Assembly: GCA_029531795.1 (NCBI GenBank)
Contig: JAPEIS010000018.1
Location: 124,001 to 188,000 of the forward strand
Direction: 5' to 3'
DNA from: Sclerotinia nivalis
Taxonomy: Eukaryota; Ascomycota; Leotiomycetes; Helotiales; Sclerotiniaceae
DNA: 64,000 bases
The position numbers and the translations under genes were made by a program. The stretch's first letter is position 1, and the number at the start of each line of letters is the position of its first letter. Positions 46,723 through 58,069 of the stretch are shown piece by piece. Below the pieces are notes generated by a model that was not told where the DNA came from, ran no database searches, and was given only the letters and a program-made list of their open reading frames with translations.

Positions 46723-47725
46723 ATGGCAGCTCCAGGATTATGCCTCGCTCAGATGAGCAGGTTGTCTCTGTCTACAGCCCGACAAACCCTACTCCATACC
46801 CCAAAAGCCTCGATACCAATAGTCCAAGTCCGACACAAGGGCTTCAAAGAGAGGATTCTTTCCAAGAAGGAGAAGTCGGGCATTCTCACCGGACCAACTA
46901 AGTCATTTTCGAAAAAGAAGACCACGGAAAAGAAGAAGAAGAAGCCGAGGACTACATATCGACAATATGATCCAAAAGATGCAGAAACATTCACATTGTG
47001 TGATGCCATGCGGTTAGTCCAGCCTTTCGCGTTAATTCGACAGGTTAACTCATGCAATGTGCAGATATTTAAGAGCATTTGAAGTTGGAAGACCCCCAAA
47101 TTCTTCTAAATACGAGATACATCTGAAGATGAAATCGCTCAAGAACGGTCCAGTTGTACGAAATCGATTACGACTTCCACACCCAGTCAAAACCGATTTA
47201 AAGATATGCGTCATTTGCCCTCCGGACTCGAAATATGCGGAATCAGCAAAAGCGGCAGGAGCAACACTAGTCGGAGAAGAGGAAATATTTGAAGCTGTAA
47301 AGGATGGCCGAATCGAATTCGACCGATGTATTTGTCAAACGGATTCTCTGGCGAAAATGAATAAAGCTGGTTTGGGTAGAGTTTTGGGTCCTCGAGGACT
47401 TATGCCGAGCGCAAAGACGGGTACCGTTGTGAAAGACCCAAGTTTGGTTTTGAAGGATTTGATTGGAGGTGCTGAATATCGAGAACGTTTGGGTGTTGTA
47501 AGAATGGCAGTCGGTCAACTCGGTTTCACGCCAGAGGAAATGCAGCGAAATGTTAAGGCATTTATCGAGGCTGTGAAGAAGGACATGGCACAACTGAGCG
47601 ACAAGATCAATAAAGAGCTGGTAGAGGTGGTCTTGAGCTCTACAAACGGTCCTGGGTTCATTCTTAATGGGGAGTTTAGAGATCTCAACTCTAGTCTGAC
47701 CCCTCGAGATTTATCGACGTCATAA
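46723..47725 (+). CDS. MRPL1: Mitochondrial large-subunit ribosomal protein uL1m
   Basis: Two exons, 46723-47012 and 47065-47725 (52-bp intron GTTAGT...TGCAG), give 316 residues. The N-terminus is basic and Ser/Ala-rich, like a mitochondrial targeting peptide, followed by a lysine-rich stretch (KKKTTEKKKKKPR). The uL1 core is clear: AGATLVGEEE, then KAGLGRVLGPRGLMPSAKTG, the typical L1 signature, and a C-terminal strand ending SSTNGPGFILN. It binds the L1 stalk of the large subunit rRNA. It converges on COG2, with 115 bp between stop codons. Confidence 0.92.
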
Positions 47726-47840
47726 CATAATATATCATGACATGCACATTTGTACTTTAACTGTATAATGAAGACTCATTCCTCTGGCTGGGTATATCAT
47801 TATAAACTCCTGAAGCTAAAAAAAATACATCACTTAATTG

Positions 47841-48704
47841 TTATGTGGATTTGACGTCTCTCAATATCTTAACCGCTTCATCACCAGCTCCCAAATCACG
47901 ATATATGCCCATGATTTTGACCAACCGCGCTCTACCTTCTTCTTTTAGAGACATTGCCTGCTTTAAAGCAGTATTTAAATCCAGAATGATGGTGTTTTTC
48001 AGCCGCAGTAATCGAGGTTGCTGGGCTGCAACGAAGGGATGATCCAACCCAATTGTGGTTGACAAATGCTCAACGTTACGATAGTCTAGCACAAATATTT
48101 GAAGCTTCTTCGTACTTGTTCCGCTGACAATTCCATCAATAGCCAGTTCGTCCTCATCCTCATCCTCGTCTTCATCTTCACTCCAAGAATCTTCAAGCCC
48201 GTTTGGTGACCGACCGAGCGACGCAACCATTAACCTATCCTCCAACTCTTCAAGTCGTGAATCAACCTCGAGCAATTTTCTTCCCAAAGCTATGTCTTTA
48301 CTAACACTTTTCTTCTCGCCAAGAAGACCCTCAACCTCCAATTTCCTTTCTCTAACCTTCCCTCTCACATCCTCAACACCTCTTTTAAAACCCAATAGCC
48401 CCACCCTAACATCTTCAACCTTCTCTTCTCCACCCTTAAGGTCCGAGCCCAAGCTCAGAAATTGTTCATAATTGGTATTCACCAGATCCAATAATTCTTT
48501 TGAGAGAGCCTGTGAACGCTCGCGAAGATCGGAACGTAAATCCTCGAGGGTCTGGTGACGATCTGATAAAGTCGATAGGTAGGTTGGTGCATCAAAAGTT
48601 GGAGCCAGAAAATCGCTTCGGGGAAGTGCTTTGGGATATGGGAGATTGTCCTCATCGTCCGAGGAAACATCACCCGATCCTCCACCAAAGTAGAATTTAC
48701 TCAT
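47841..48704 (-). CDS. COG2: Conserved oligomeric Golgi complex subunit 2
   Basis: A single exon gives 287 residues, a length usual for the short fungal form. The N-terminus carries the COG2 signature (LPRSDFLAPTFDAPTYLSTL, then RHQTLEDLRSDLRERS and LLDLVNTNYEQFLSLGSDL), and residues 60-150 should form a long helical coiled coil. An acidic run (EDEDEDEDE) lies near 180. COG is the Golgi tether that recycles glycosylation enzymes. The start ATG opens MSKFYFGGGSGDVSSDDED, as in related fungal proteins. Confidence 0.88.
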   Translation of the reverse strand: MSKFYFGGGSGDVSSDDEDNLPYPKALPRSDFLAPTFDAPTYLSTLSDRHQTLEDLRSDLRERSQALSKELLDLVNTNYEQFLSLGSDLKGGEEKVEDVRVGLLGFKRGVEDVRGKVRERKLEVEGLLGEKKSVSKDIALGRKLLEVDSRLEELEDRLMVASLGRSPNGLEDSWSEDEDEDEDEDELAIDGIVSGTSTKKLQIFVLDYRNVEHLSTTIGLDHPFVAAQQPRLLRLKNTIILDLNTALKQAMSLKEEGRARLVKIMGIYRDLGAGDEAVKILRDVKST

Positions 48705-49629
48705 ATTTGATGACCGTAAGAGATTTTCGAATTAATCGAACTCTGAGATAGAGAACACAACCACTGAATAAGGCTTGTGTATATAAGCTTCGATATCTCC
48801 TTTTGGAGTTCTGTTCTTTTCGTTTGGTATTTTTGTAGTTGCTGCTGTGTTCATACACCGTCCCTAACCCGTTCCTTCGGAACAACTGGTCCTTAAGGCT
48901 GGTCAGGCATTCATGAGCAGAGTGTCGGTCGGTAGTTACATAATAGGACCCAGACAACGAACGCAAGCTCTAGTAAACCAGCCCCAAATCCTAGGACAAC
49001 AACCGAGGGTACTCGAGTATGAAAAATCGTTGATGAAAGAACTCTCCTTTTATCTCTTGGCGTGAAGGGATTTTTAACTGTGATAGAGATTATGATTGGA
49101 TATATCCCTTCAATTGACAATTCGAAATATATGTCAGGTTAGAGGAAGTTGAGAAGAGGTTAGGAGGTTATCAAAAATTCACTTGATGCCTGCAGAGTAA
49201 GAAATCAACAAAGCCGATTTTCGGAAAGTAAGCGTGCGTCAACTCTTACACTGATGACACTAAGTTTTCACGCTAATTTTTATCAATCTAATCTTTTTGA
49301 TCTCTCAGTTCCCTTTCCCCCCTCCCTTTCTCTTTCTAATCTGATTTCACAAACAAACCTCATTCGTCCTTTATCTGGTAACAATTGCTTGACATTTGCC
49401 ACAAAGTTCCTCAGAATTATTATTTTATATTCTGATGAGTAACGACTTCAATTCCTCTCATCTTCACTAGCAACAGAGTCAATTATATCAATTACATTTT
49501 TCACAAAAGGATTTGTTGTGTGTCAAGTTAAAAAAAGTTGGGTCTCAAAGAGTTTACTTCATATCTCGTGACCTTCCTTTCCTGCGATTGAAAGAAAATT
49601 CGCCAATCGGCTATTCATTGACCCGAGTC
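48705..49629. promoter_or_regulatory. Intergenic COG2 / hapX with hapX promoter
   Basis: The two genes are divergent. The half next to hapX is pyrimidine-rich (49306-49340). Two GATA-like elements lie at 49339-49347 (ATCTGATTT) and 49371-49378 (TTATCTGG), close to but not identical with the SreA consensus ATCWGATAA. Confidence 0.45.
49339..49347. promoter_or_regulatory. Candidate SreA (iron GATA factor) site
   Basis: ATCTGATTT matches seven of nine positions of ATCWGATAA. In Aspergillus species SreA represses hapX under iron-replete conditions. Its position 290 bp before the hapX start is suitable, but the match is imperfect and short. Confidence 0.25.
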
Positions 49630-51159
49630 ATGGCTTCACCCGCGGTATCAACACCATCATCGGCTGGTTCACCAGCAGCTCTTGCGCCCGCTCCTCCTGT
49701 TCTCGCCATTAAAACTGAAAATTTATCAATCATGAACACCATGGCGTCAGCATCGGGTGCCTCTACCCCCACTATCATGACGACGAAGGAATGGGTTATT
49801 CCGCCACGACCGAAACCTGGACGAAAGCCTGCAACTGACACCCCACCAACAAAGAGAAAGGCTCAAAATAGAGCTGCTCAACGTGCTTTTAGAGAACGAC
49901 GGGCTGCGCGAGTAGGCGAATTAGAAGAACAGCTTGAGGAGGCGAAGGAAGATCAACAAAGGCGTGAGAATGATATGCGATTGAAGATTACTAGACTTGA
50001 GGCAGATGTTACCCGATTCAATGGCGAACTTCAATCATGGAAATTACGATGCGAGACTCTTGATCGAATTGCAGAATATGAAAAGAGAGGGAAGGAAACT
50101 GCACTCAAGGAATTGGCATATCTCAGAAACGGATTCCAAAGCACAAGCACTGATGCTGTCCCTCTTCCACCCCGCAGGAACCGGCAGTCGACGCAAACCT
50201 TACCATCACTGCCACAACAACAACAAAGTCCTTTTGTTCCAGAACTTGAGATACCAAGTGAAATCGGATGTGGTGGTTGCAAGTCTACAGATGAATGTGC
50301 TTGTGTTGAACAAGTAATTGCTATGTCTACTCAAGATTGTGGCAATTGCAGCCCTGATACTCATTGTCAGTGCTTAGAGGAAACGCTTAAGGATGCCGGC
50401 ATGGATTTGAAGAGAGCGCATTCTCCTACAACTGATGCTACTGTAGAAAAACGTGCTCGTTTGTCATCTAGACCTTCTACTCCCCTCGAGATTGACTTTA
50501 CTGCCCAATTCTCACGACGACAACCAGTCATCCGCGAGCCATCACCTCCACCTCAGATCCTGACACGACCTATTGAACCATGTGGCTTCTGTGATCAAGC
50601 AACATTTTGTCCATGTGCTGAAAGGGAGCTCGAGAATCGTCTTGCACCTTTACTGAATGAAGTCACACCTCCGCCATCAGATACAGATATTGAAAACACA
50701 CAGGTTAAACTTCCATCTATGCAACCTAATCATATGCATCGTCCAGTCGCCGCTGCACCAGCTTCCAATTCTTGTGCTAATGGCCCTGGTACTTGCAAAC
50801 AATGTATGAGTGATCCCAAGGCGGGATTATTCTGTCGATCACTTGCAGCAATGAGAGCCTCTTCAAGTTCAGCTCCACCAGATGGATGCTGTGGAGGTAA
50901 TTCTTCTGGTGGTGGCTGTTGCAAGACAATGGAACCGGCATCTTCATCAGAACCACCCCCAAGTTTATCTGTCGCTGAAACCTACAAAACTCTTTCTACC
51001 CATAAGAACTTTGATCAAGCTAGTGATGAGTTGAATACGTGGTTGGGTCGTCTTCATGCTACACCGCTCCAACACGCCGGTAGAGCACCCATGGAAGTGG
51101 AGGCTGCAAGTGTTATGGGTGTACTTAAACTCTTCGACCGAAGATTTGGAAGAGGTTGA
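49630..51159 (+). CDS. hapX: HapX, CCAAT-complex-associated bZIP iron regulator
   Basis: A single exon gives 509 residues. The order of motifs is the HapX order: a Hap4-like CBC-binding motif (EWVIPPRPKPGRKP, about 54-67), a basic region (KRKAQNRAAQRAFRERRAA, 75-93), a coiled coil to about 165, then cysteine-rich regions. These are CGGCKSTDECAC (214-225), CGNCSPDTHCQC (237-248), CGFCDQATFCPC (318-329), a fourth with C382, C389, C392 and C402, and a CC pair block at 420-431. HapX binds the CCAAT complex, represses iron-using genes in iron shortage and activates vacuolar iron storage in excess. The cysteine regions sense iron-sulfur status. An in-frame ATG at 49513 would add 39 residues with no family likeness, so 49630 is preferred. 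Confidence 0.93.
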   Translation: MASPAVSTPSSAGSPAALAPAPPVLAIKTENLSIMNTMASASGASTPTIMTTKEWVIPPRPKPGRKPATDTPPTKRKAQNRAAQRAFRERRAARVGELEEQLEEAKEDQQRRENDMRLKITRLEADVTRFNGELQSWKLRCETLDRIAEYEKRGKETALKELAYLRNGFQSTSTDAVPLPPRRNRQSTQTLPSLPQQQQSPFVPELEIPSEIGCGGCKSTDECACVEQVIAMSTQDCGNCSPDTHCQCLEETLKDAGMDLKRAHSPTTDATVEKRARLSSRPSTPLEIDFTAQFSRRQPVIREPSPPPQILTRPIEPCGFCDQATFCPCAERELENRLAPLLNEVTPPPSDTDIENTQVKLPSMQPNHMHRPVAAAPASNSCANGPGTCKQCMSDPKAGLFCRSLAAMRASSSSAPPDGCCGGNSSGGGCCKTMEPASSSEPPPSLSVAETYKTLSTHKNFDQASDELNTWLGRLHATPLQHAGRAPMEVEAASVMGVLKLFDRRFGRG

Positions 51160-51819
51160 AGACGACGATAGGTTTTACTGAGGATACCCAACTTTAATTA
51201 CGACTCATGAAGATGAATAAGTTCATGTTTTATTGTACATATTTATCAGTCTATGCATAAGCATCAAATAAAAGCATAAGCGATTTGACATTTTTGGCAT
51301 TCATAATAGCCAGCAACAAGCTTTTATGTGCATATCTAGCCTAATATACCCACTTCAACGTTCCATATGCAATCTTACAAATGACAGCTGAGAAACATTC
51401 ATCAAAATATCCACATCTCTTGGCGATCAATTGTCCTTACCCAGAAAGGCAGGTGACAACATCCAAAGAACCGTTCCTGGGGAACTCCGATACCAGTTAT
51501 CTTTTCCCACCCAAAACCTGCCCCACGTGTGATGATTTATCGAGAGGGGTCGTTGCACTGCATCATGTTCCTGACCTGCCTTTCTATTGCGAGCCATTGA
51601 TAAGCTACCGTCTTTACTTTCGATTTTATACGATACTAAGTTTGGTAAGATTTCCCATTCGATATTTAGATGCATGATTGATGTGACCGAGGTGAGCTAA
51701 AAGTTGGCTCGACTTTTTTTTTTGTTTACTTAAAGTCGAGATCTATGGTCGAGATTTTTGGTGTTTTTCATTTATCTGCTTCTAATTTTTTGATATCGAT
51801 TTCTCCAAAAGTCGTGAAG
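51160..51819. other. Intergenic between hapX and RNase T2
   Basis: This is the 3' flank of hapX and the promoter of the RNase gene. Two opposing open frames (51381-51677 plus, 51427-51675 minus) mirror each other and are not convincing. Confidence 0.55.
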
Positions 51820-53039
51820 ATGCAGAATCTTAAAATCACTACCCTTCTCGCCCCTCTACTTCTCCAAGGCGTACAAGCCTCATTATACGGAGAAAGTACT
51901 CTCAACCACACCTGCGAATTGAGTAAGTACTCAGTGTCCCCCTCACAATCCCATCAACAAAGCACCTAACAGAAAGAAGAAACACCCTATCTCTCCTGTT
52001 CTAAAAACGCCACTCCCGACCTGACCGATTCATGTTGTACGGAAACATTCGGCGGTCTCCTCCTCAGCACCCAGTTCTGGGATACGTATACGGGGCGCGA
52101 AGCCGAGGGTCAATTGTTACCCCAGAATTCGTGGACGTTGCATGGGCTTTGGCCGGATTTTTGCAATGGGTCTTATACGCAGTATTGTGATTTGAGGTTT
52201 GTTTGTCCTATGCTGATTGCAAAACTGTGCGGGTGTGGGACTAAAGCTGGTGAATTCTAGTCGTCAGTATGATCCTGAGCCCTCTCCTAATACCACCACT
52301 GGGACGCCGAGCGGTACTCCCGTGCCTCCTTATACCGGGAAACCTATTTCGGATATTATTCAGCAATATGGAAAATATGATCTCCTCGCCTACATGAACA
52401 AGTAAGTACAATTAACGCTCTCCCTCCTCTCCTCCTCTCCTCCTCCCCTCCTCCCCGCAAAACTAACACTCACAACCTAGATACTGGATCGCCCAATTCA
52501 CACCCAACTGGCACCTCTGGGCCCACGAATTCTCCAAACACGCCACCTGTTTCTCCACCTTCGACACACCCTGCTACGGGCCCCTCTTCAACCAAACGCC
52601 CCATGCGGACCTCATATCTTTCTACACCACCGCGCTCTCCTACTACTCTACACTCCCCACCCACACCTTCCTCTCCAGACACCACATTGTCCCTTCAAAT
52701 ACAACTACTTATACACTATCGGCTCTGCAGTCAGCATTGAAGAGGGAAGTTGGTGCAGTACCTTATATAGGATGTTCGGGACCGAGATTCAATGCTACGG
52801 CGGAGGGAAAGGGGAGTTTGGATGATGGACATACGGTGGTTAATGAGGTGTGGTATTATTTTTATGTGCTGGGACGTGTGCAGGATGGGAGGAAAGTACC
52901 GGTGGGTGCGGATGTTAATGGGGGGAGTATTAGTAGTTGTGCTACTACAAAGGGAGCGTTGAGGTATTTGGAGCGGAGTGAGGGGTCTGTGAGAGATGGG
53001 GGTGGAAAGTATGGGTTAGAGGGGGTTTTGGGATCGTGA
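51820..53039 (+). CDS. Secreted ribonuclease T2
   Basis: Four exons, 51820-51922, 51977-52196, 52261-52401 and 52481-53039 (introns 54, 64 and 79 bp), give 340 residues. A signal peptide (MQNLKITTLLAPLLLQGVQA) leads into a cysteine-rich T2 domain. Both active-site segments are present: HGLWPDF with His90, and HLWAHEFSKHATC with H170, E171, K174 and H175. The usual second segment is HEWxKHGTC, so EFSKHA is a mild variant. T2 enzymes cut single-stranded RNA outside the cell or in the vacuole. After about residue 260 there is a C-terminal extension like that of other fungal members. The first intron uses the second of two nearby AG sites (CAGAAAG) to keep frame. It converges on the dehydrogenase gene. 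Confidence 0.9.
52402..52480 (+). repeat. CTCCTC-rich polypyrimidine microsatellite in RNase T2 intron 3
   Basis: The intron is mostly interrupted CTCCTCTCC units before ACTAAC (branch-like) and CCTAG. Intron length is likely to vary between strains. Confidence 0.75.
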
Positions 53040-53112
53040 TGTGATTTAGGGAGTATGTAAATATGGATAGTAAAGTATATAAATTAAGATACATAATGGA
53101 ATTTTCACATTC

Positions 53113-54331
53113 CTATATATTATTCGTAATCCCAGGTTCGATCGCTTCTAATGCCTCCATAACCTCAGTATAAACCCTCAACTGAGCATTCTTCCCCTTC
53201 TCACTCCGTACATACTTGCTCGGCTCACTAACCCCACAATCCACCATATACCCCCCATGACTTTCCTCCCCCGCCGCCGCAGCCGCAACCAATGTCCTGC
53301 TCCCTACCTCTGTCGTCCTCGCTAACAACGATTTACCAATCCAAGCAAAGATATTCAAAGGAAATACTGCATGGCGCATAAGTTCAGAGTGACAGAATCC
53401 AGGAGTAAGCGTATTGAGTATTATTTGTTCTTTTTCGGATTTGGAGAGTCCGGGCGCGAGTTCGCGGATCATGAGGATTTCGAGGAGTTTGGAGACGTTG
53501 TAGCGGTCTGGTTGGAGTTTGGGGTTTTTGAGCGCGTGCAGGATGTGAGGGGAGGATTGTTCTTTGAAGAGGGCCTAGGAGGGTTTGTGTTAGATTTTGG
53601 GATGTTCGTGGCTTGATTTCATAGTGAGTGCAGGACTGAAGGCAAGATAACCCCAATTCTCTCGCCAGTTAAATGTAGAGAATCGCACCGCAGATGAGGG
53701 GGTAGGAGACTATACCTGTTCATGCGCATCACTAGCCACAATCGTCAATCTCGGCACTATATCAAACTTCGCAGCACTCTCCCTCAACTTCGGCAACACC
53801 AGTAATGCCATTAAAAATGTACTCATCACATTAACCGTAACCGTACTTTCCATGCCCTCAAATTCCTCGTATTTCGGTACTGCCAACCCTGCATTCTCAA
53901 GCATTACATCCAGCCGGTCCAGCTGGTTGACTTTGGCGCAAAATTCTTTGACCGAGGCATAAGAGGTCAGATCTACTTGCCATACTTCGATGATGGTTTT
54001 GTGATTTGGGAGAGAGGCTGTAATAGAGGCGATGGCGGCTTCGCCTTTGGAAAGAGTGCGGCATGCGATGATTACTCGCGCAGCATTGAGGCGGACAATG
54101 TGTCGAGCGGCTTCGAGGCCGAGACCTGTGTTTGCGCCGGTTATGATTACTGTTTGGCCCGCAAACGAGGTATCTGGATATGGCAGTTTCTTGAATTGTG
54201 ATTTCAAGAAACGCCCGAGGAAGTCGGTGGGACTGAGAGGGAGAGATGTTAGAATGTAGAGCTCGAATAAACGAGGAGATGAAGGGGGTTTGCTCAACCT
54301 ACAGATTGAAGTGTCCGAGGAGATTAGGCAT
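53113..54331 (-). CDS. Short-chain dehydrogenase/reductase (retinol-dehydrogenase-like)
   Basis: Three exons, 54331-54303, 54232-53716 and 53574-53113 (introns 70 and 141 bp), give 335 residues. The first exon codes only MPNLLGHFN plus two bases. It is chosen because it joins smoothly to PTDFLGRFLKSQFKKLP, the family-like opening, whereas the ATG at 54297 gives an unrelated leader. The cofactor motif is TGANTGLG (41-48), followed by NAG, and the catalytic pair is Y207 and K211 in YNVSK. A DLTSYASV block suggests NADP(H)-type SDR relatives. Substrate is unknown. Enzymes of this group often act on retinoid-like, steroid-like or polyketide carbonyls. Its 3' end faces RNase T2, 73 bp away. Confidence 0.87.
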
Positions 54332-56480
54332 AATTACGATATTCTAATATTAATGAGTGTGATAAATTAGTATTTGGGAATAAAGCAAAGGGTATATATA
54401 GCAATATTTCGAACACATGTTGGCGTTGAAGATCAATTGATTTGACCTCAAGGTGTGAAACCATAGTGAAGAGTTCAAACACATCCTCCTGTCACTCCTG
54501 TCTGAAGAGATGGTCCGTGACAATTCTAACTTTCTAACTTCCACGTGCAAAAGTAGCGTCTTCCTCAACATCACTTTGTGAAAATTCTGCAAACCGACAC
54601 AAATCCTCCATTTGCACTCCAACCAAGCCTCCAGCGGTTTTTTCCTTCATATAAAATGAAATTGTGAGAATTAGACGGTTCTATATCAGTCGAAAAATTC
54701 GAGTTAGACTACTTTTTCAAAAAATGAAATTTTGCGCGTTTTTTCTTAGATGTGCAACAAAAGGTTTTGCGTTTTGGGGTTTTTGGTGGGAGACAACTTC
54801 GGAATTTTGTCGGCTGCGCTAAACATATAAATTTCAATATTACAACTAATGTAGCAATCAATCATATGGAGTTCAAAGTGGAAATATGCTTCTTTTCTGG
54901 TTGTGAATATACAGTATTGGCGTGGAAAGTTCCATTTCCGATCCGGTGATTGTAAATGTGCAAATGTGGCAATGTCAATGATATCTTATACCGATGCTCA
55001 ACGAAAGAAGGAGTGGTATTTGTTACATGGAGTCAGATTTTAGGCACATGAGGGAGCAGTTTGGAGGAGTAGGTTAAGAAATGGTTGGCTGCGTGCGCGA
55101 GAGTGTAGGGCAATAGGGGGTACATTTTATCCAAAGACTTCATTTGGCTTTCCTATTTTGCTCCTCAAGACTCTGATCTCAAATCCAAATCGACATCGGG
55201 CACAATAGAACATGGACCTCAATAACTTTCATTAGCCTTGTGAGCCAGGGAACAGAAGTTGGAGATAAAAATTGTATGATATTCGAGGGATGTGAAGATA
55301 GAGGTAGCTTAATTGAAGTATTTCTTGAGATTTTGGGTCATTCGCTATCGTGAGTGCTAGATTTGAATTTTATGCAGCCAAATTCATCATAGATGATATA
55401 TTCTTCGCTGTTTCAATGATGAATGAGTGGAACGGTTAGATGAGCCCATATTTTGAGAGAGGCGAGTTGTCAGGAATCGATGTGGAGATCTAGGGAAGGG
55501 AAGCCGATAGAATGTTGATGAGGGAAGGCGAGGGATGGGATCTTAAATGTGGATGGTAAAGGGGAAGAGGAGGCTAGGAATAGGCCGGATGGTCCCGCAC
55601 CAATTATGTGAAAATGTTTGGAAGTATAGGTCGATGATGTTAAGGTTCTTGTTCGGTATATACCTCTTTCCATACTGTGTTTGATTGTCCCAGATTGGCT
55701 TGAGAGAATCAAATCAGAGGTTTATTCGATTAATTTGGATACTGTGGTTGACTTATAAATATTCTTTATTGACTAGACATGCATATCCTTAGCTGACACC
55801 GATGAGTTGCAGTGCTCATGCCCTCCTAATAGGTATCTCCCCATGCCTTATGGCTTAAGAAGCTTGGGATTTTATTCGAGTCAATCAGCATATCCCGAAT
55901 TAGGACATGCTGCTGAAAATTCTTCATGTGAAGGACTCCGCATGGTGAAAAGTTCATGGCACTGCTTTGCGGATGCCAAAAAGATCTCAGGTCCATCTAA
56001 TTCCCAAGCATGATGACTTATAGTAGGATTTGATATTCATCAGAGAACTAATACTTACTGCAATTATCTTCAAAACCCATGAGAATAACATATCTACTTA
56101 GATCTGTTAATGCACCAAAAGCTATGAGTACTGTGCCAGAAGTGTAGCAATGATGCGCGGAATAGGAGAGACTTTTCTAGAGGCAACGCTCTTCATTTAG
56201 ACGTTTTAAAGCTTCTAAATTTCGTTTTCTCGTTTCATAAGGCTATGATGTGAATGTGATGATATCTCAAGCCTTCGCCGTCTATGGTGTTCGTTTATAT
56301 ACAGTCAGCCGAATAATCGAGATGTTGATCAGCCCGAATGAACCTCGGTCCAGGGGTCAAGCATGCACCACCTCAACGATACGTACCATCTTAATTGGGA
56401 GTACTTATTGAGACATAATAAACATTGCTATCCGAAATACACAATTTATCAAAGAAAGATTGTCATTTAGCGCTTTTACC
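54332..56480. other. Intergenic, one possible broken enzyme fragment
   Basis: I see no intact gene. On the minus strand at 55470-55712 a frame contains HFHIIGAGPSGLFLASSSP, a dinucleotide-binding-like beginning reminiscent of ketopantoate reductase or flavoprotein starts. No downstream domain follows, so it is at most a pseudogene relic. Confidence 0.4.
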
Positions 56481-57751
56481 ATGGCAGGCCCACCACCATT
56501 GACAGGAATTCGCGTCCTCGAATTTGCAGGTCTAGCTCCAGGTAGCTACCCCGCACTTCCCCAGATTCTAGTTCTCCTCCCTAACATCAATTCACAGGAC
56601 CTTTCGCAGGACTTCTTCTAGCAGACCATGGAGCATCAGTCCTCCGTATTGATCGCGCAATTCCCAATCTCACCCATTCCTCCTCAATTCCTCCTCCTAC
56701 CGCTGATCTCCTCACCCGACATAAATCCTCCATTGCAGTCGACCTCAAATCATCTGCCGGGGTACCCTTCATCAAGTCCCTCGTACCGCATACCGATGTT
56801 ATAATCGATCCATTCCGGCCAGGAGTTTTGGAAAAGTTGGGACTTTCACCCGATGTTCTCCTTCAACTCAACCCACGCATTATTCTTGCCCGAATGACTG
56901 GTTTTCGCCGTGATGGGAAGTACAAAGATATGGCCGGACACGATATAAATTACATAGCAGTATCAGGGGCTTTATCACTTCTTGGACGCAAACATGAGAA
57001 GCCATTACCACCAGCAAATATACTCGGGGATTTTGCAGGAGGTGGAGCTACGTTATTCCAAGGCATTTTACTCGCCTTGCTAGCGCGGGAGAAGAGTGGA
57101 AAGGGGCAAGTGGTGGAAGCGAATATGGTGGATGGAAGTGCATATCTTGTAAGCTTTCCGAGAATGTTGAGGAAAACTCCCATGTGGAATAAACCGAGAG
57201 GGGAGAATACTTTGGACTCCGGGAGTCCGTATTATGATACGTATGAAACGAAGGATGGAAAATATATGGCAGTTGGTGCTTTGGAACCGCAGTTTTTCAA
57301 AGAATTGATCAAAGGGCTAGGATTGGAAGGAACCGGTATAGAGAGGACGAGAGAAGATAGAAGGACATGGCCAGAAATGAGGGAAACTTTCACGAGGTTG
57401 TTCAAGGCGAAAACAAGATCTGAGTGGGAATGTGTTTTCGATGGGACTGATGCTTGCTGTACACCTGTTCTCGATTATGATGAACTCGAGAATGATCCTG
57501 CCAGAGAAGGTGATCAAAGACCAATGGTAACGCTCAGAAAGACACCATCGCTCGCAATATCTACAAGCAATTGCCAGGACCCGTCGATTGGTCAAGGTCC
57601 CGGCGTCGAAGGAGGAAGCTACATCGGAAAACCATTGTATCCTGGAGAAGGTGGAGAAATAACACTCAATCAATGGCTAGGGTGGAGAATAGGGGAGAAT
57701 TATGATGTTGAAAACGGTGGCTTGATTGGGAAGAAGCATTCGAAATTATAA
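56481..57751 (+). CDS. Alpha-methylacyl-CoA racemase-type (CoA-transferase family III) enzyme
   Basis: Two exons, 56481-56541 and 56598-57751 (56-bp intron), give 404 residues. The opening [19 protein letters not shown] (completed by splicing) is the family III signature. Then come [22 protein letters not shown] and [19 protein letters not shown]135 and D165 (ILGDFAGGG) occupy the positions of the catalytic pair of AMACR/MCR racemases. Such enzymes interconvert (R)- and (S)-2-methylacyl-CoA for beta-oxidation, often in peroxisomes. The C-terminus ends KKHSKL; SKL is a canonical PTS1 peroxisomal signal. Formyl- or succinyl-CoA transferase relatives are less likely, given the racemase-like core. 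Confidence 0.9.
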
Positions 57752-57891
57752 TTCACCATTGTAGCTATTCCCACCTCGAACACGTCGAACCTCTCATCTA
57801 GCACTCCTCCTTCCATTGTCATTTCTAAAACGCCCCTAAACGAAAATCTATACTCCAAGAACCAGAATCAGAAACCTCAAGCCGTCACCGC

Positions 57892-58011
57892 CTACCAACC
57901 CCAAATCAACTCCGTTTCACTAATCCCCGATCGCCGATAATCTGCTCCTAACGGATGCAGCAAATTCGTGGCTGGACAAAACTCCAGCTTAAGCTTCGAA
58001 CGCAGGTACCC
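57892..58011 (-). other. Possible second exon of the small Pro-rich gene
   Basis: The frame after the CCCAAG acceptor reads YLRSKLKLEFCPATNLLHPL, then GADYRRSGISETELIWGW and a stop at 57892-57894. The composition is protein-like. It is not in phase with the upstream frame as sequenced. Confidence 0.3.
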
Positions 58012-58069
58012 TTGGGAAGAAGTCAGTCTAATGTCAACATTATAAGTCATCACGGAGCAAACTTACAAC

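Noticed and set aside
55470..55712. Dinucleotide-binding-like GAGPSG peptide on the minus strand
   Set aside because: It is too short and lacks any downstream domain or splice support; noted only as a possible relic.
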